Below, one piece after another: positions 35,391 through 43,879 of a stretch of DNA of 64,000 bases. A model generated the notes under the pieces. It was not told the origin of the DNA, searched no databases, and worked only from the letters and a program-made list of their open reading frames with translations. The position numbers and the translations under genes were made by a program. The DNA is from Pedobacter endophyticus (GTDB taxonomy: Bacteria > Bacteroidota > Bacteroidia > Sphingobacteriales > Sphingobacteriaceae), in contig NZ_CP064939.1 of NCBI RefSeq assembly GCF_015679185.1, positions 1,426,001 through 1,490,000 of the forward strand. The letters are read 5' to 3'. Every line of letters begins with the position of its first letter. Positions within the stretch are counted from its first letter, which is position 1.

Positions 35391-36031
35391 AGGAAATACA
35401 GTCCTCGCACGTTTTGATTTATGGAATAGGCTTCACGGCTCAGTTGCTCTTTTCGTGGCGGATGGTGATGCAATGGATTTCTTCTGAAAAAAGTAAACGG
35501 ACGGAAATACCTAAAAACTTCTGGATTCATAGTCTTTTAGCGTCGTTTTTATTGTTTGTTTACGGCTGGTTGCGGGATGATTTTGCCATTGTACTGGGGC
35601 AGGTGTTAACGTATTTTATTTACATGCGCAACATGCATTTACAAGGCGAATGGCTTAAATTGAACAGGTTTTTTCGGTATTTTTTGTTGGCATTCCCCTT
35701 CCTCATTGTGTTTTATACTTTTAACAACGATCAATTAGATGTACACAGGTTCTTTAAAAACGAAAACATTCCGGTTTGGCTGGTGGTTTTGGGGAGCCTA
35801 AGCCAACTTATTTTTACGCTTCGGTTTGTATATCAATGGTTATATTCGGAGAAAAAGAAAAGCTCCTCTCTCCCATTGGGCTTTTGGATTATTAGCTTAA
35901 CTGGCTCGGTATTAATTTTAAGCTACGCTATTATCCGTAAAGATCCGGTTTTGTTTATTGGCCAATTGAGTGGGCTGGTTGTGTATTCAAGAAACATTAT
36001 TATTGCTAAAAGGGCGGTTAATGTCATTTAG
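35378..36031 (+). CDS. Membrane protein with two LAB_N domains
   Basis: A 217-residue protein consisting of two tandem copies of the lipid-A-disaccharide-synthase N-terminal (LAB_N) membrane domain. Copy one: YGIGFTAQLLFSWRMVMQW to LTYFIYMRNMHL. Copy two: GSLSQLIFTLRFVYQWLYSE to LSGLVVYSRNIII. Each repeats the motif Q-x-x-F-x-x-R-x-x-x-Q-W. In other bacteria such domains accompany lipid A or undecaprenyl-sugar modification genes; the biochemical role is not proven. The last codons and stop (NVI, TAG at 36029) come from an inverted-repeat element. Confidence 0.87.
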   Translation: MLGLKEIQSSHVLIYGIGFTAQLLFSWRMVMQWISSEKSKRTEIPKNFWIHSLLASFLLFVYGWLRDDFAIVLGQVLTYFIYMRNMHLQGEWLKLNRFFRYFLLAFPFLIVFYTFNNDQLDVHRFFKNENIPVWLVVLGSLSQLIFTLRFVYQWLYSEKKKSSSLPLGFWIISLTGSVLILSYAIIRKDPVLFIGQLSGLVVYSRNIIIAKRAVNVI

Positions 36032-36248
36032 TTAAGCTCGACGGGTGTCATCCGATAGCTATCGGATCTGAGCCTTTCGACTTGAGCTTGTATTGAGCGT
36101 AGTCGAAATGCTCAAGATGAACTCAGTCGAAGACCTTTTCTGTAGGAAAAACCGAATAAACATCGCCCTTCGACTAAGCCTGTATTGAGCGTAGCCGAAA
36201 TGCTCAAGGTGACAATGTTTTTTGTTTTTTCCTTAACTAAATGACATT
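36020..36248. repeat. Terminal-inverted-repeat element, copy C
   Basis: 229 bp bounded by AATGTCATTTAGTTAAG (36020-36036) and its exact reverse complement (36232-36248). The interior has CGATAGCTATCG, CTTTCGACTTGAGC, TGTATTGAGCGTAGTCGAAA and CTCAGTCGAAGAC modules. Its left end overlaps the last four codons of the LAB_N gene, including the stop. Confidence 0.85.
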
Positions 36249-36400
36249 GAGCAGGCGGCTTAAACCACGGGCCTAACATAATTATTGAATGATAAAACTT
36301 TTGAATGAATGAATTTTGAATAAGTAGATTGAATGAGTGAATGTTAACCACATAGCGCTGATTCAAAATTCATTCAATAATACTGCCGATTAACCCGACC
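36032..36400. repeat. Intergenic region after the LAB_N gene
   Basis: Mostly the inverted-repeat element. 36249-36400 holds GAATGAATTTTGAAT-type direct and inverted words (ATTGAATGATAAAA, TGAATGAATGAATTTTG, TTCAAAATTCATTCAATAA) that could form a hairpin. No gene. Confidence 0.6.
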
Positions 36401-36685
36401 TTATTGAGCGGCTTTTATTGTAGAATACCAGTTTATCGGGTGCGAACGGAGGTTCATTCCATCACGCTCGATATGGTACAAAATAATCGGCACGGTGAAA
36501 TCAATGTAGCGCTCAATTTTACGAGATAAAGTACCCGGAAAATCAATACTTGAGATTCCCTCTTTTAGATAAACGTAAATGACGGTTGGGGTTTTAAATT
36601 CGAAGTGATCTATCTTTCCTGGCCACTCCGATTTAATTCGATTCAGAAATTTGGGAATTTTTCCATATTCTTCATTCTTTTCCAT
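36401..36685 (-). CDS. Hypothetical protein, 94 residues
   Basis: A soluble small protein, MEKNEEYGKIPKFLNRIKSE and then an amphipathic beta/alpha region (TPTVIYVYLKEGISSIDFPG) ending in a basic helix. Codon use and composition fit coding DNA. Family not recognised. It is single and not adjacent to a gene in its direction; the next upstream gene ends beyond it on the other strand. Confidence 0.6.
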   Translation of the reverse strand: MEKNEEYGKIPKFLNRIKSEWPGKIDHFEFKTPTVIYVYLKEGISSIDFPGTLSRKIERYIDFTVPIILYHIERDGMNLRSHPINWYSTIKAAQ

Positions 36686-36781
36686 ACGATAAGTTTAGGT
36701 TCACCTAAATATAACGATTTTCAGTGAAATTAAAACTAGCGAACAACATTTTTACAATCATTTAAGGCCGAAATTGCCGTG

Positions 36782-37162
36782 CTATTCTTCTATGAGCGAA
36801 AGAAAATTGCCTGCCGGATCTTTAAACCAGGCAATGGTGGGCCCGCCGTTATCACGCGAAATTCCTTTCTCGTCGGTGCGTAAATGTTCGTGGTCGTATT
36901 TCTGAAAAACCACGCCCTTTTTAGTTAATTCATCTACCGCGGCCTCTACATCGTTCACCCGAAAATTAAGAACAGTAAAGCTGGCTGGCTGGTGATTATC
37001 TTTCGGGTACATAATCACATTGCCTCCATCGCCAAAGTGCAGCTCGATGATACCCATTTCATTTAAAACAGGTTTGAGACCTAAAATGTCTCCGTAAAAG
37101 GTTTTCGCTTTTGCAATGTCATCCACTGAATACGAGCTAAAGACTTTTGAATTTTGTAACAT
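36782..37162 (-). CDS. VOC-superfamily protein (glyoxalase-like)
   Basis: A 126-residue protein with the betaalphabetabetabeta pattern: VFSSYSVDDIAKAKTFYGDI, LKPVLNEMGIIELHFGDGG and a C-terminal module ending AWFKDPAGNFLSLIEE. The in-frame ATG at 37228 would overlap the DinB stop and add 22 residues without homology; the ATG at 37162 has AAGGTG a few bases upstream and gives the family's usual opening, so it is chosen. Metal ligands are only partly conserved; the ligand is unknown. It follows the DinB gene in one transcription unit. Confidence 0.85.
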   Translation of the reverse strand: MLQNSKVFSSYSVDDIAKAKTFYGDILGLKPVLNEMGIIELHFGDGGNVIMYPKDNHQPASFTVLNFRVNDVEAAVDELTKKGVVFQKYDHEHLRTDEKGISRDNGGPTIAWFKDPAGNFLSLIEE

Positions 37163-37215
37163 AATCACCTTGTTTAAAATATAATCAGCAAAATTGCTGC
37201 TATTAAAGTTACGAT

Positions 37216-37686
37216 TTAATTTTTCCATGCACCGAGTAAACGCCTGATTACGACAATCTCTGCGACGTGGTAGGCGTTGTGGTCAGCAATTTGAAAGGCT
37301 TCTCTTAAGATGCTTTGGCCATCGCCATGTGGGATTTGAGCAAACAAATCTTCGTTTTCTACAAGCTGTATAAATTCATTTAAATCGCTGTCAATTTGCG
37401 CAATGGTTTCATCCCATTCATTCTCGTCTTTGGGTGCAGTTTCTTTTGGCCAATATTCATCGGGCCATTTCGGCGATTGATGATTGCCATCCTTACTAAA
37501 TTGCAGCATGTCCCATTGTGCTATTTTAATATGCGATACCAATTGCCAGATGCTGTAAGGCAATTGATGCGGTCGTTCGCCAAGGAGGTTAAACGGCAGG
37601 TTGGCAACAGCATCTTTGAGGCCGACATGAGCCGTTCCGCCGTTGAGCAGCTTTTTCAATTCAGTAATTAAAATGTCCTTCTCCAT
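37216..37686 (-). CDS. DinB-family protein
   Basis: A 156-residue four-helix-bundle protein of the DinB/YfiT superfamily. The His triad used for metal binding is visible: His52 in WQLVSHIKIAQWD and the pair in FQIADHNAYHVAEIV. The PYSIWQLVSHI and GQSILREAF blocks match the DinB_2 group. Relatives include thiol transferases and damage-inducible proteins; the substrate here is unknown. It precedes the VOC gene closely, and a long gap lies upstream. Confidence 0.88.
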   Translation of the reverse strand: MEKDILITELKKLLNGGTAHVGLKDAVANLPFNLLGERPHQLPYSIWQLVSHIKIAQWDMLQFSKDGNHQSPKWPDEYWPKETAPKDENEWDETIAQIDSDLNEFIQLVENEDLFAQIPHGDGQSILREAFQIADHNAYHVAEIVVIRRLLGAWKN

Positions 37687-38147
37687 AGTTGGTTAACAGT
37701 CAAAATGCCTTTAAGTTTGTGGTAATCGCAAGTTAGGCTATCGGGACGATCTATTGAATACTGATTGTTGACGATGTTATCGTATCATTGCCGTACTTGT
37801 AACCTAGTGTTTATAAGCTTTTGCTTGAAACCGTCGGCATGCTGGGTTTTAATAGTTGCATAAAAATCAACATAAAGGAACGTTTGGAATTTATTCGTTC
37901 GCTATCTGCGCCATGCGTCCCCCTTTGAAGGGGCCAGGGGGATGATTTCCAAAAAGTCCTCTCCCAGCAATGGTATTGCTATTTTCTCGTTACTGCAACC
38001 CTCTCCAAAGAGGGACAACAAAACAGTGCGTTAAACCCTGAGTAACAAAACGTCAATGGCAATTCATTTCAGCTTGTCGCCCTAAAGGGCCTGAAATAAA
38101 TCCATGGTTATTTGTGCAGTTCCTGCGCAATTATTTTAATTTTGAAC
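37687..38147. other. Intergenic region (461 bp)
   Basis: 37918-38025 has inverted GC-rich words (CCCCCTTTGAAGGGG, GTCCTCTCC and CCTCTCCAAAGAGGGAC) typical of dispersed repeats. The class V aminotransferase promoter lies at its right end. Nothing else identified. Confidence 0.5.
38111..38144 (+). promoter_or_regulatory. Promoter giving a leaderless class V aminotransferase mRNA
   Basis: TTTG at 38111-38114 and TAATTTTG (TAnnTTTG) at 38137-38144 with a 22-base spacer. The ATG at 38148 begins four bases after the -7 element, so transcription should start about on the start codon. Confidence 0.55.
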
Positions 38148-39221
38148 ATGAACTTCCGCGACCAGTTTCCCATTCTTAACGATTGTGTTTATTTAAATAC
38201 GGCTTACTCTGGCCTGCTTGCCACCGATTTTGCGACATGGCGGCGAGTGCACGATGAAAACTTTGTTGCATTGGGCAGCGCTTTCAGGGTGGCAAACGAT
38301 TCGATTCTTAAGGAAACCAAAACCCGGCTGGCGGGCATTTTTGGGGCATATATTGGCAATTGCTATCTTGTTCAGAACTTTTCAGTGGGCTTTAATACGC
38401 TGATTAACGGACTGGATAGAAGCCACCGTTTTTTGATCTTGAAAGAGGATTATCCGTCGGTAAACTACCCGATTAAAACGAGCGGGTTCAACTTTATGGA
38501 AGTTTCTATTGATGCTAATCTGGAAAATAATATCTTACAACAGGTTGAAGAATTTAAGCCTACGGTGCTTGCCTTTAGCATCGTTCAGTACATTAGCGGG
38601 ATCAGAATTGACCCGGCATTTATCAGGAAACTTAAAGCTACCTATCCGGATTTGTTGATTATCGGCGACGCCACTCAGTTTATGGGCACCTGTGTTTTCG
38701 ATTTTAACAGTTCGGGCTTTGATGCGGTACTTGGCAGCGGTTATAAATGGCTTTTGGGCGGATTTGGAAATGGATATGTATTTTTGTCTGATCAGCTGAA
38801 AGATGAGGTTTATAGCTGGAAAAAAGACCTCGATTTGCCTTCTTCGCCATTCCTGGAGGGGAGAGACTATCTTTCGCTTACGTTTGAACTTGGCCATTTA
38901 GACACTTTAAATTTTGGAACGCTGAACGAAGGCCTCAAATTGATTGAGAAAATTGGCATGGCGAACATCGAAACCGCAGCGCAGTCGATCAGCGATAAGG
39001 CCCGCAAAGCGTTTTACGCTAAGGGGTTACTTAACGACGAGGAAATGAACCGCCCGGTGCACTCAACCATTATGAGCTTGCCGCTGGGTGAGCACAAAGT
39101 TGCGCAGCTAAACGAGGCCAAGGTAATATTTGCTGCCAGAGGCGCTGGAACGAGGTTTTCGTTTCATTTTTACAATAACGAAAACGACTTGGACAAAGTG
39201 CTTGAGGTGCTTTCTAAGTAA
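38148..39221 (+). CDS. Class V aminotransferase-fold PLP enzyme (possible EgtE-like lyase)
   Basis: A 357-residue enzyme of the NifS/IscS-like fold. LNTAYSGLLATDF at the N-terminus, the cofactor Asp in IIGDATQFMGT and the Schiff-base lysine in GSGYKWLLGG. There is no Cys loop of a cysteine desulfurase. ATG at 38148 is chosen over an upstream TTG because it fits the promoter and the family start. The stop lies three bases from the end of the convergent egtD gene. EgtE, the hercynylcysteine sulfoxide lyase, belongs to this fold, so it is a candidate for that step; this is inference from context. Confidence 0.83.
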   Translation: MNFRDQFPILNDCVYLNTAYSGLLATDFATWRRVHDENFVALGSAFRVANDSILKETKTRLAGIFGAYIGNCYLVQNFSVGFNTLINGLDRSHRFLILKEDYPSVNYPIKTSGFNFMEVSIDANLENNILQQVEEFKPTVLAFSIVQYISGIRIDPAFIRKLKATYPDLLIIGDATQFMGTCVFDFNSSGFDAVLGSGYKWLLGGFGNGYVFLSDQLKDEVYSWKKDLDLPSSPFLEGRDYLSLTFELGHLDTLNFGTLNEGLKLIEKIGMANIETAAQSISDKARKAFYAKGLLNDEEMNRPVHSTIMSLPLGEHKVAQLNEAKVIFAARGAGTRFSFHFYNNENDLDKVLEVLSK

Positions 39222-39224
39222 AGA

Positions 39225-40208
39225 TTAACCAGTGTGGCTTTGGCATTTCCAGACTGAATCGACAAAGTATTTATTTTTATCGTAAAAGTTATGAACGGGC
39301 TCGAATCCGGTTGTTCGGGCCAGATTCTCGATATCCGTCAATGCGTATTTCTGCGAAATTTCCATAAAAATATACTCGTTTTCTTCAAACCGGATCTGCT
39401 CATTCCCTATTTTAACAGTTTGATTGGTTAAACTGATCAAATAGCTTTTACAGGCACCTGTTTCGGGATCGTAAGTGGCGTAATGCTCAAAGTTTTGCAC
39501 ATCAAAATTACCTTCCAACTCTCTGTTTATCCTCGATAAGAGATTCAAATTAAACGAACGCGTAATCCCTCCCCCATCGCTATAAGCGGAAAGGATTTGC
39601 TGTGGATTTTTCTTGAGGTCGAAACCAACAATCAGCAGGTCATCTTTTGACAATTGATCTCTCAATTGCGCACAAAAACCACGGGCTTCGGCAGGGTTCA
39701 TATTGCCAATATTTGCGCCCATAAACAAGACTACTTTACGGCGACTGGAAATTTCGGATGCGGTTTGCAACATTTCAAAATAATCGCCATTTAAGCCCTG
39801 CATAGTCAAGCCCGGCAGCTGAGCGGGTAAACTTTGCTCTAAGGAAGAAATCACATGCTCAGAAATATCGATCGGAAAGTATTTAAAATCAAATTGCTGA
39901 TTGATAAGCGCCCTAAGCAAATGAATGGATTTTGTTGCATCGCCTGCTCCGAGCTCAATCAGATCGAAAGCGGTACCTGCGGCCGAAACGACTTCAACAA
40001 GCGCCGAAGTTTGGTTGGCCAGAATATCCATTTCAGCATCTGTGAGGTAATACTCTTCCATGTTCATAATCTGCTGAAAGATGTAATCGCCCGCTTCATC
40101 GTAAAAATATTTGGAGTGCATGTGCTTTGGCTCGGCTTTTAAGCCCGCAATGGTTTCTTCCAAAAATAACTTATTTGTTGTTGCTGCCGCTGTTGTAACT
40201 GTGCTCAT
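39225..40208 (-). CDS. egtD: L-histidine N-alpha-methyltransferase
   Basis: A 327-residue DUF2260-type methyltransferase that turns histidine into hercynine, the first step of ergothioneine synthesis. SAM-binding signature FDLIELGAGDATKSIHLL, then FPIDISEHVISSL, and the conserved FMGANIGNMNPAEARGF. The N-terminal LKAEPKHMHSKYFYDEAGDY is the usual family opening with the Tyr near the substrate. Last gene of a five-gene operon; its start is four bases after the egtB stop. Length and motifs are fully consistent. Confidence 0.94.
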   Translation of the reverse strand: MSTVTTAAATTNKLFLEETIAGLKAEPKHMHSKYFYDEAGDYIFQQIMNMEEYYLTDAEMDILANQTSALVEVVSAAGTAFDLIELGAGDATKSIHLLRALINQQFDFKYFPIDISEHVISSLEQSLPAQLPGLTMQGLNGDYFEMLQTASEISSRRKVVLFMGANIGNMNPAEARGFCAQLRDQLSKDDLLIVGFDLKKNPQQILSAYSDGGGITRSFNLNLLSRINRELEGNFDVQNFEHYATYDPETGACKSYLISLTNQTVKIGNEQIRFEENEYIFMEISQKYALTDIENLARTTGFEPVHNFYDKNKYFVDSVWKCQSHTG

Positions 40209-40212
40209 AAAA

Positions 40213-41361
40213 TTATTTAGCTAAACGGATGCCCGTAAACTGCCATCGTAGATGGGGATGAAAAAAATTTCGGTAGGTTATTCTGCTGTGATTTTGAGGT
40301 GTGGCAACCGATGCCCCGCGAAGGACTTTCTGATTGACCATAAACTTTCCATTGTACTCGCCTATTGCGCCGGGTGCCTTGCTAAAGCCGGGATAGGGCA
40401 AATAAGCGCTCTCCGTCCACTCCCACCTTTGGCCCCAATTGAAGCTTTTGGCGGCAATTTCCCACTCAAATTCGGTAGGCAACCGCATGCCTTTCCAACT
40501 GGCAAAGGCATAAGCCTCGTAATAGCTGATGTGCGTTAGCGTATCGTTTGGTTTTAAGGTTTGTAACCCGTTAAGGGTGTAGCAAAACCATTGGCCATCG
40601 ATAAAATGCCAGTACATCGGAGAATTTATTTTGTTGGTTTGCACCCAATCCCAGCCTTCGGCATGCCAATAATTGAAGTTTTGATAGCCGCCATCGTTTA
40701 TAAAATCGAGATATTCGTTATTGGTAACCAGTTGAGACGAAATGGAAAAGGGTTGCAGGTAAACCTGGTGTTGGCCAAGCTCATTATCAAAGCAAAAATC
40801 GCTGCCATTAAAACCGATTTCATGAATGCCTCCGGAGAAATCGATGAAAGTTGGTGCCGCTGTATCTTGTTCAATATCTTTCCATTCGGCAGAATAGGTC
40901 GGAAATAAAGGATTGTTACCTAAAATATATTTGATATCGCTCAGTAAAAGTTCTTGATGTTGTTGTTCGTGGTTAAAGCCTAAAACCACCAGTTCGGTTA
41001 GTTCGGGCGGAACTTCGGCAGAAAGGAAACCAATCATCGCCTCATCTACATAGGCCCTGTATTTATACACATCGTTTACACTTGGCCTGCTCAGGTTGCC
41101 CCGATCGGTTCGGATAACCCTGTTGCCAATGGTTTCATAATAGCTATTAAAAACGTAGTTGTAATTAACATCAAATTCTTTGTAGTTAAACACATTGGGC
41201 TTTAAAATAAATGTTTCGAAAAACCATGTAGTATGCCCTAAATGCCATTTCGGTGGGCTAACATCAACAACGGGCTGCACTACATAGTCTTCAGTTTCTA
41301 AAGGCTCACAGATTTGTTCGGAGTACTTCCTAATCTGCTTGTATTTTTCTGCGAGGTTCAT
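40213..41361 (-). CDS. egtB: Hercynine oxygenase/sulfoxide synthase
   Basis: A 382-residue nonhaem iron enzyme that couples hercynine to a thiol (Cys or gamma-Glu-Cys). The DinB-like N-terminal domain has iron ligands His43 in HLGHTTWFFE and His131/His135 in GFNHEQQHQELL. The C-terminal FGE-sulfatase domain includes MRLPTEFEWEIAAKS and VLRGASVATPQNHSRITYRN. EgtA and EgtC genes are not adjacent; an EgtB that uses free Cys would not need them. Its start codon overlaps the permease stop by one base (TAATG). Confidence 0.94.
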   Translation of the reverse strand: MNLAEKYKQIRKYSEQICEPLETEDYVVQPVVDVSPPKWHLGHTTWFFETFILKPNVFNYKEFDVNYNYVFNSYYETIGNRVIRTDRGNLSRPSVNDVYKYRAYVDEAMIGFLSAEVPPELTELVVLGFNHEQQHQELLLSDIKYILGNNPLFPTYSAEWKDIEQDTAAPTFIDFSGGIHEIGFNGSDFCFDNELGQHQVYLQPFSISSQLVTNNEYLDFINDGGYQNFNYWHAEGWDWVQTNKINSPMYWHFIDGQWFCYTLNGLQTLKPNDTLTHISYYEAYAFASWKGMRLPTEFEWEIAAKSFNWGQRWEWTESAYLPYPGFSKAPGAIGEYNGKFMVNQKVLRGASVATPQNHSRITYRNFFHPHLRWQFTGIRLAK

Positions 41362-42932
41362 TAATTTTTATCTAAATAGTTTTTGAGGTCTGTAATACTA
41401 GTAACGTTTAGCGCTTTTGATTGTTTTTGCCGCATCATTAAAGCATAAGAATTATTAAAACCAATTGGTTTTAACCACTTGATTTCGAATTTTTTATCGA
41501 ACTGCTCGGCAACGTAATCATAAGTTTTATTTTTATCGTGGGCAATCTGCCGGGCCAGTTTCGGGTCGGGCTGAAGCAATACCAACAAGCCTGTTCCGGT
41601 GTATTCGGGGTAAAGATCGATCTGGTCGTTAACCAGTGCATCAAAGCAGATTTTTGTTCCTCCAAGGCCGGTTTTGGTTGAAACATTGTAATCAGTGTTG
41701 CCTTTTATCAGCATGCTGTACATCTCGGCGAGGATATATTGTTCGCCGAAAATTTTCGATCCGATGCGCACTACGCCTGCATTACCGTTTCGCGGCGTTT
41801 TGTACAAACCAACGCTGCTCAGAAAATCTTTCGCCACCTTTTCGGGCGTTTGATGCAGATAATCGGTTTTATAATTAAGTTCGGTCATGACCGAATCTGA
41901 AATTCTATTCGAAAGCAGGTTTAAAACATTTTCGAGTTCAGGGAATTTTTGAAGCGCAGATTTTCGTACAATAGGTGCGGCGTAGTATGGCGGAAAGATC
42001 GATTTATCGTCTTTCAGAATTTTCAAATCGAAAGCCTTTAGGCGGCCATCGGTCGAGTAACCACTAATTACGTCGAGTTCTTTAGCATAGGCTGCTTTAT
42101 ACATCACTGCATCGCTAATTACTATGGTATGAATTTTCAATCCGTACACAGATCTTAAACCTAAATCTCCATCCTGGCGACCCATAAATTCGGGTGTAAA
42201 GCCTGCGGTAAGCGAAGAGCCGTAAGCGGATGGCAGGAGGTAAAAGCTACTTAACAATACGAGCATAAAGGGAAAAACGAGGGTTATTTTCCGCAGCTTT
42301 GCAAAGTTGAGATGTTGAATGAGCGACAGTAAGAAATCTAAAAGGATGGCGAGCAGTGCGGCGGGAATTGCGCCTGCGAGGATCATATTTGTATTATTTA
42401 GCGAAATGCCGCCGAAAATAAACTCACCGAGGCCACCAGCGGCAATGTAAGAGGCAAGTGTGGCCACGCCAACATTGATTACGGTGGCTGTTCTGATCCC
42501 TGCGAGGATAACGGGCATGGCCAAAGGAAGCTCTACCTTAAACAAAATTTGCCAACTGCCCATGCCCAATGCTTTGGCGGCTTCGATTACGTGCTTGTCG
42601 ATACCAATAATTCCGGTATAAGTATTTCTGATAATGGGCAATAGGGCATAAATGAGCAACGCAACAATTGCCGGTTTTGCACCGATACCGAGTAATGGAA
42701 TCATAAAACCCAGCAATGCAATGCTGGGAATGGTTTGCAGCACGCCCGCGAGGCCTAAAACGCTTCCCGATAACTGGCGCTTTCTGGCGATGATGATGCC
42801 CAGCGGTAGGCCAATGGCAACGGCAAAAAACAACGAAATGAAGGTTAAACCGATGTGTTGTAAGGTTTGGTTCAGCAATTTATCTGATTCGGCTGCCATA
42901 AACTGCCACAGCGTTTGTTGTTGCTCGTTCAT
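41361..42932 (-). CDS. ABC permease fused to a circularly permuted substrate-binding domain (EgtU/OpuB-like)
   Basis: A 523-residue fusion. Residues 1-210 are an OpuB/ProW-type permease with the coupling motif EAAKALGMGSWQILFKVELP. A helix at 216-235 leads out to the substrate-binding part. This reads in swapped order: residues 241-376 (AGFTPEFMGRQDGDLGLRSV to DFLSSVGLYK) match the C-terminal half of OpuBC/EgtUC domains, and residues 388-523 (VRIGSKIFGEQYILAEMYS to SITDLKNYLDKN) match the N-terminal half, joined by a linker of about 11 residues. All motifs seem intact, so it should fold as a periplasmic binding domain. Neighbours point to ergothioneine as ligand; betaine or choline remain possible. 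Confidence 0.9.
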   Translation of the reverse strand: MNEQQQTLWQFMAAESDKLLNQTLQHIGLTFISLFFAVAIGLPLGIIIARKRQLSGSVLGLAGVLQTIPSIALLGFMIPLLGIGAKPAIVALLIYALLPIIRNTYTGIIGIDKHVIEAAKALGMGSWQILFKVELPLAMPVILAGIRTATVINVGVATLASYIAAGGLGEFIFGGISLNNTNMILAGAIPAALLAILLDFLLSLIQHLNFAKLRKITLVFPFMLVLLSSFYLLPSAYGSSLTAGFTPEFMGRQDGDLGLRSVYGLKIHTIVISDAVMYKAAYAKELDVISGYSTDGRLKAFDLKILKDDKSIFPPYYAAPIVRKSALQKFPELENVLNLLSNRISDSVMTELNYKTDYLHQTPEKVAKDFLSSVGLYKTPRNGNAGVVRIGSKIFGEQYILAEMYSMLIKGNTDYNVSTKTGLGGTKICFDALVNDQIDLYPEYTGTGLLVLLQPDPKLARQIAHDKNKTYDYVAEQFDKKFEIKWLKPIGFNNSYALMMRQKQSKALNVTSITDLKNYLDKN

Positions 42933-43876
42933 GGTTTTTGATATTTGTTAAAAGCCTCGGTAACTGAACCGAAATCGATTTCTTTTACGGAATCGCCATT
43001 TTTGACCGCTAATTGCTGTGGGCCGATTAATCGGAGCCGCTCCAAGGTATCCCAAATATTGGTGTTAATGTCGATTTCTTCGAGGTTGGGATTGTGAGCC
43101 GGTGTTTTTAGCTGGTGCCAGATATCGTGCAGCTTAACAACCATCAGTTCTAAAGTTAAACGTTGGCCATCAAAAAACTGCCTTGCAAAAGCATTAACAG
43201 GATTGTACAATAAATCTTTTGGAGTGCCTGTTTGAACGATTTCGCCTTTATCCATTAAGCAAATGCGATGGGCAAGCTCGAAAGCCTCCTGTACATCGTG
43301 TGTCACCATCAAAATTGTTTTTCTTTGGAGTTCTTCGAGCGCCTTAAACTCTTTTTGAATGCTTGAGCGGGTAACATTGTCTAAGGCGCCGAAAGGTTCA
43401 TCCATAAGCAATATCGGCGGATCAGCTACCAGTGCACGGGCCAAACCCACGCGTTGTTGCTGCCCGCCGCTCAGCTCGTGCGGAAACATGCTGAGGCTGC
43501 TTTCAGAAAGGTGGAGCTTGGCAACAAGTTCGCGGGTTCTTTCCGCGGTTCGTTGCTTATCCCATTTGAGTAGTTTAGGAACAACGGCGATATTTTCTTC
43601 GACGGTATAATGTGGAAACAAGCCAATACTTTGCATAACATAACCGATGCCTCTGCGCAACTCTTCGGGGTTTTGTTGGCTGGTCTTTTTACCATCAACG
43701 AAAATCTCGCCGGTGTATTTATCAATCAGCCGGTTAATCATTTTTAATGTGGTGGTTTTACCGCAGCCACTGGTGCCCAACAAAACCATGTTTTCTTTTT
43801 CTGCTACGTTGAGGGAGATATTTTTTACCGCCGCAGTTTCGCCAAAATACTTGCTGACTTTTTCAAGCTTGATCAT
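42929..43876 (-). CDS. ABC transporter ATPase, OpuBA/ProV/EgtV-like
   Basis: A 315-residue ATPase of the quaternary-amine importer family. Walker A GTSGCGKTTTLKMINRL, Q-loop in GIGYVMQSIGLFPHYTV, signature LSGGQQQRVGLARAL, Walker B PILLMDEPFGALD and H-loop MVTHD. The C-terminal 75 residues do not look like the paired CBS domains of ProV/OpuAA, as is also true of some OpuB/EgtV ATPases. It overlaps the fused permease by four bases and is preceded by the flavin reductase gene after three bases. It powers uptake through the fused permease. Confidence 0.92.
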   Translation of the reverse strand: MIKLEKVSKYFGETAAVKNISLNVAEKENMVLLGTSGCGKTTTLKMINRLIDKYTGEIFVDGKKTSQQNPEELRRGIGYVMQSIGLFPHYTVEENIAVVPKLLKWDKQRTAERTRELVAKLHLSESSLSMFPHELSGGQQQRVGLARALVADPPILLMDEPFGALDNVTRSSIQKEFKALEELQRKTILMVTHDVQEAFELAHRICLMDKGEIVQTGTPKDLLYNPVNAFARQFFDGQRLTLELMVVKLHDIWHQLKTPAHNPNLEEIDINTNIWDTLERLRLIGPQQLAVKNGDSVKEIDFGSVTEAFNKYQKP

Positions 43877-43879
43877 GTA

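Noticed and set aside
37163..37228. Upstream start for the VOC gene at 37228
   Set aside because: The added residues lack homology and overlap the DinB stop; the ATG at 37162 has a good ribosome-binding sequence.
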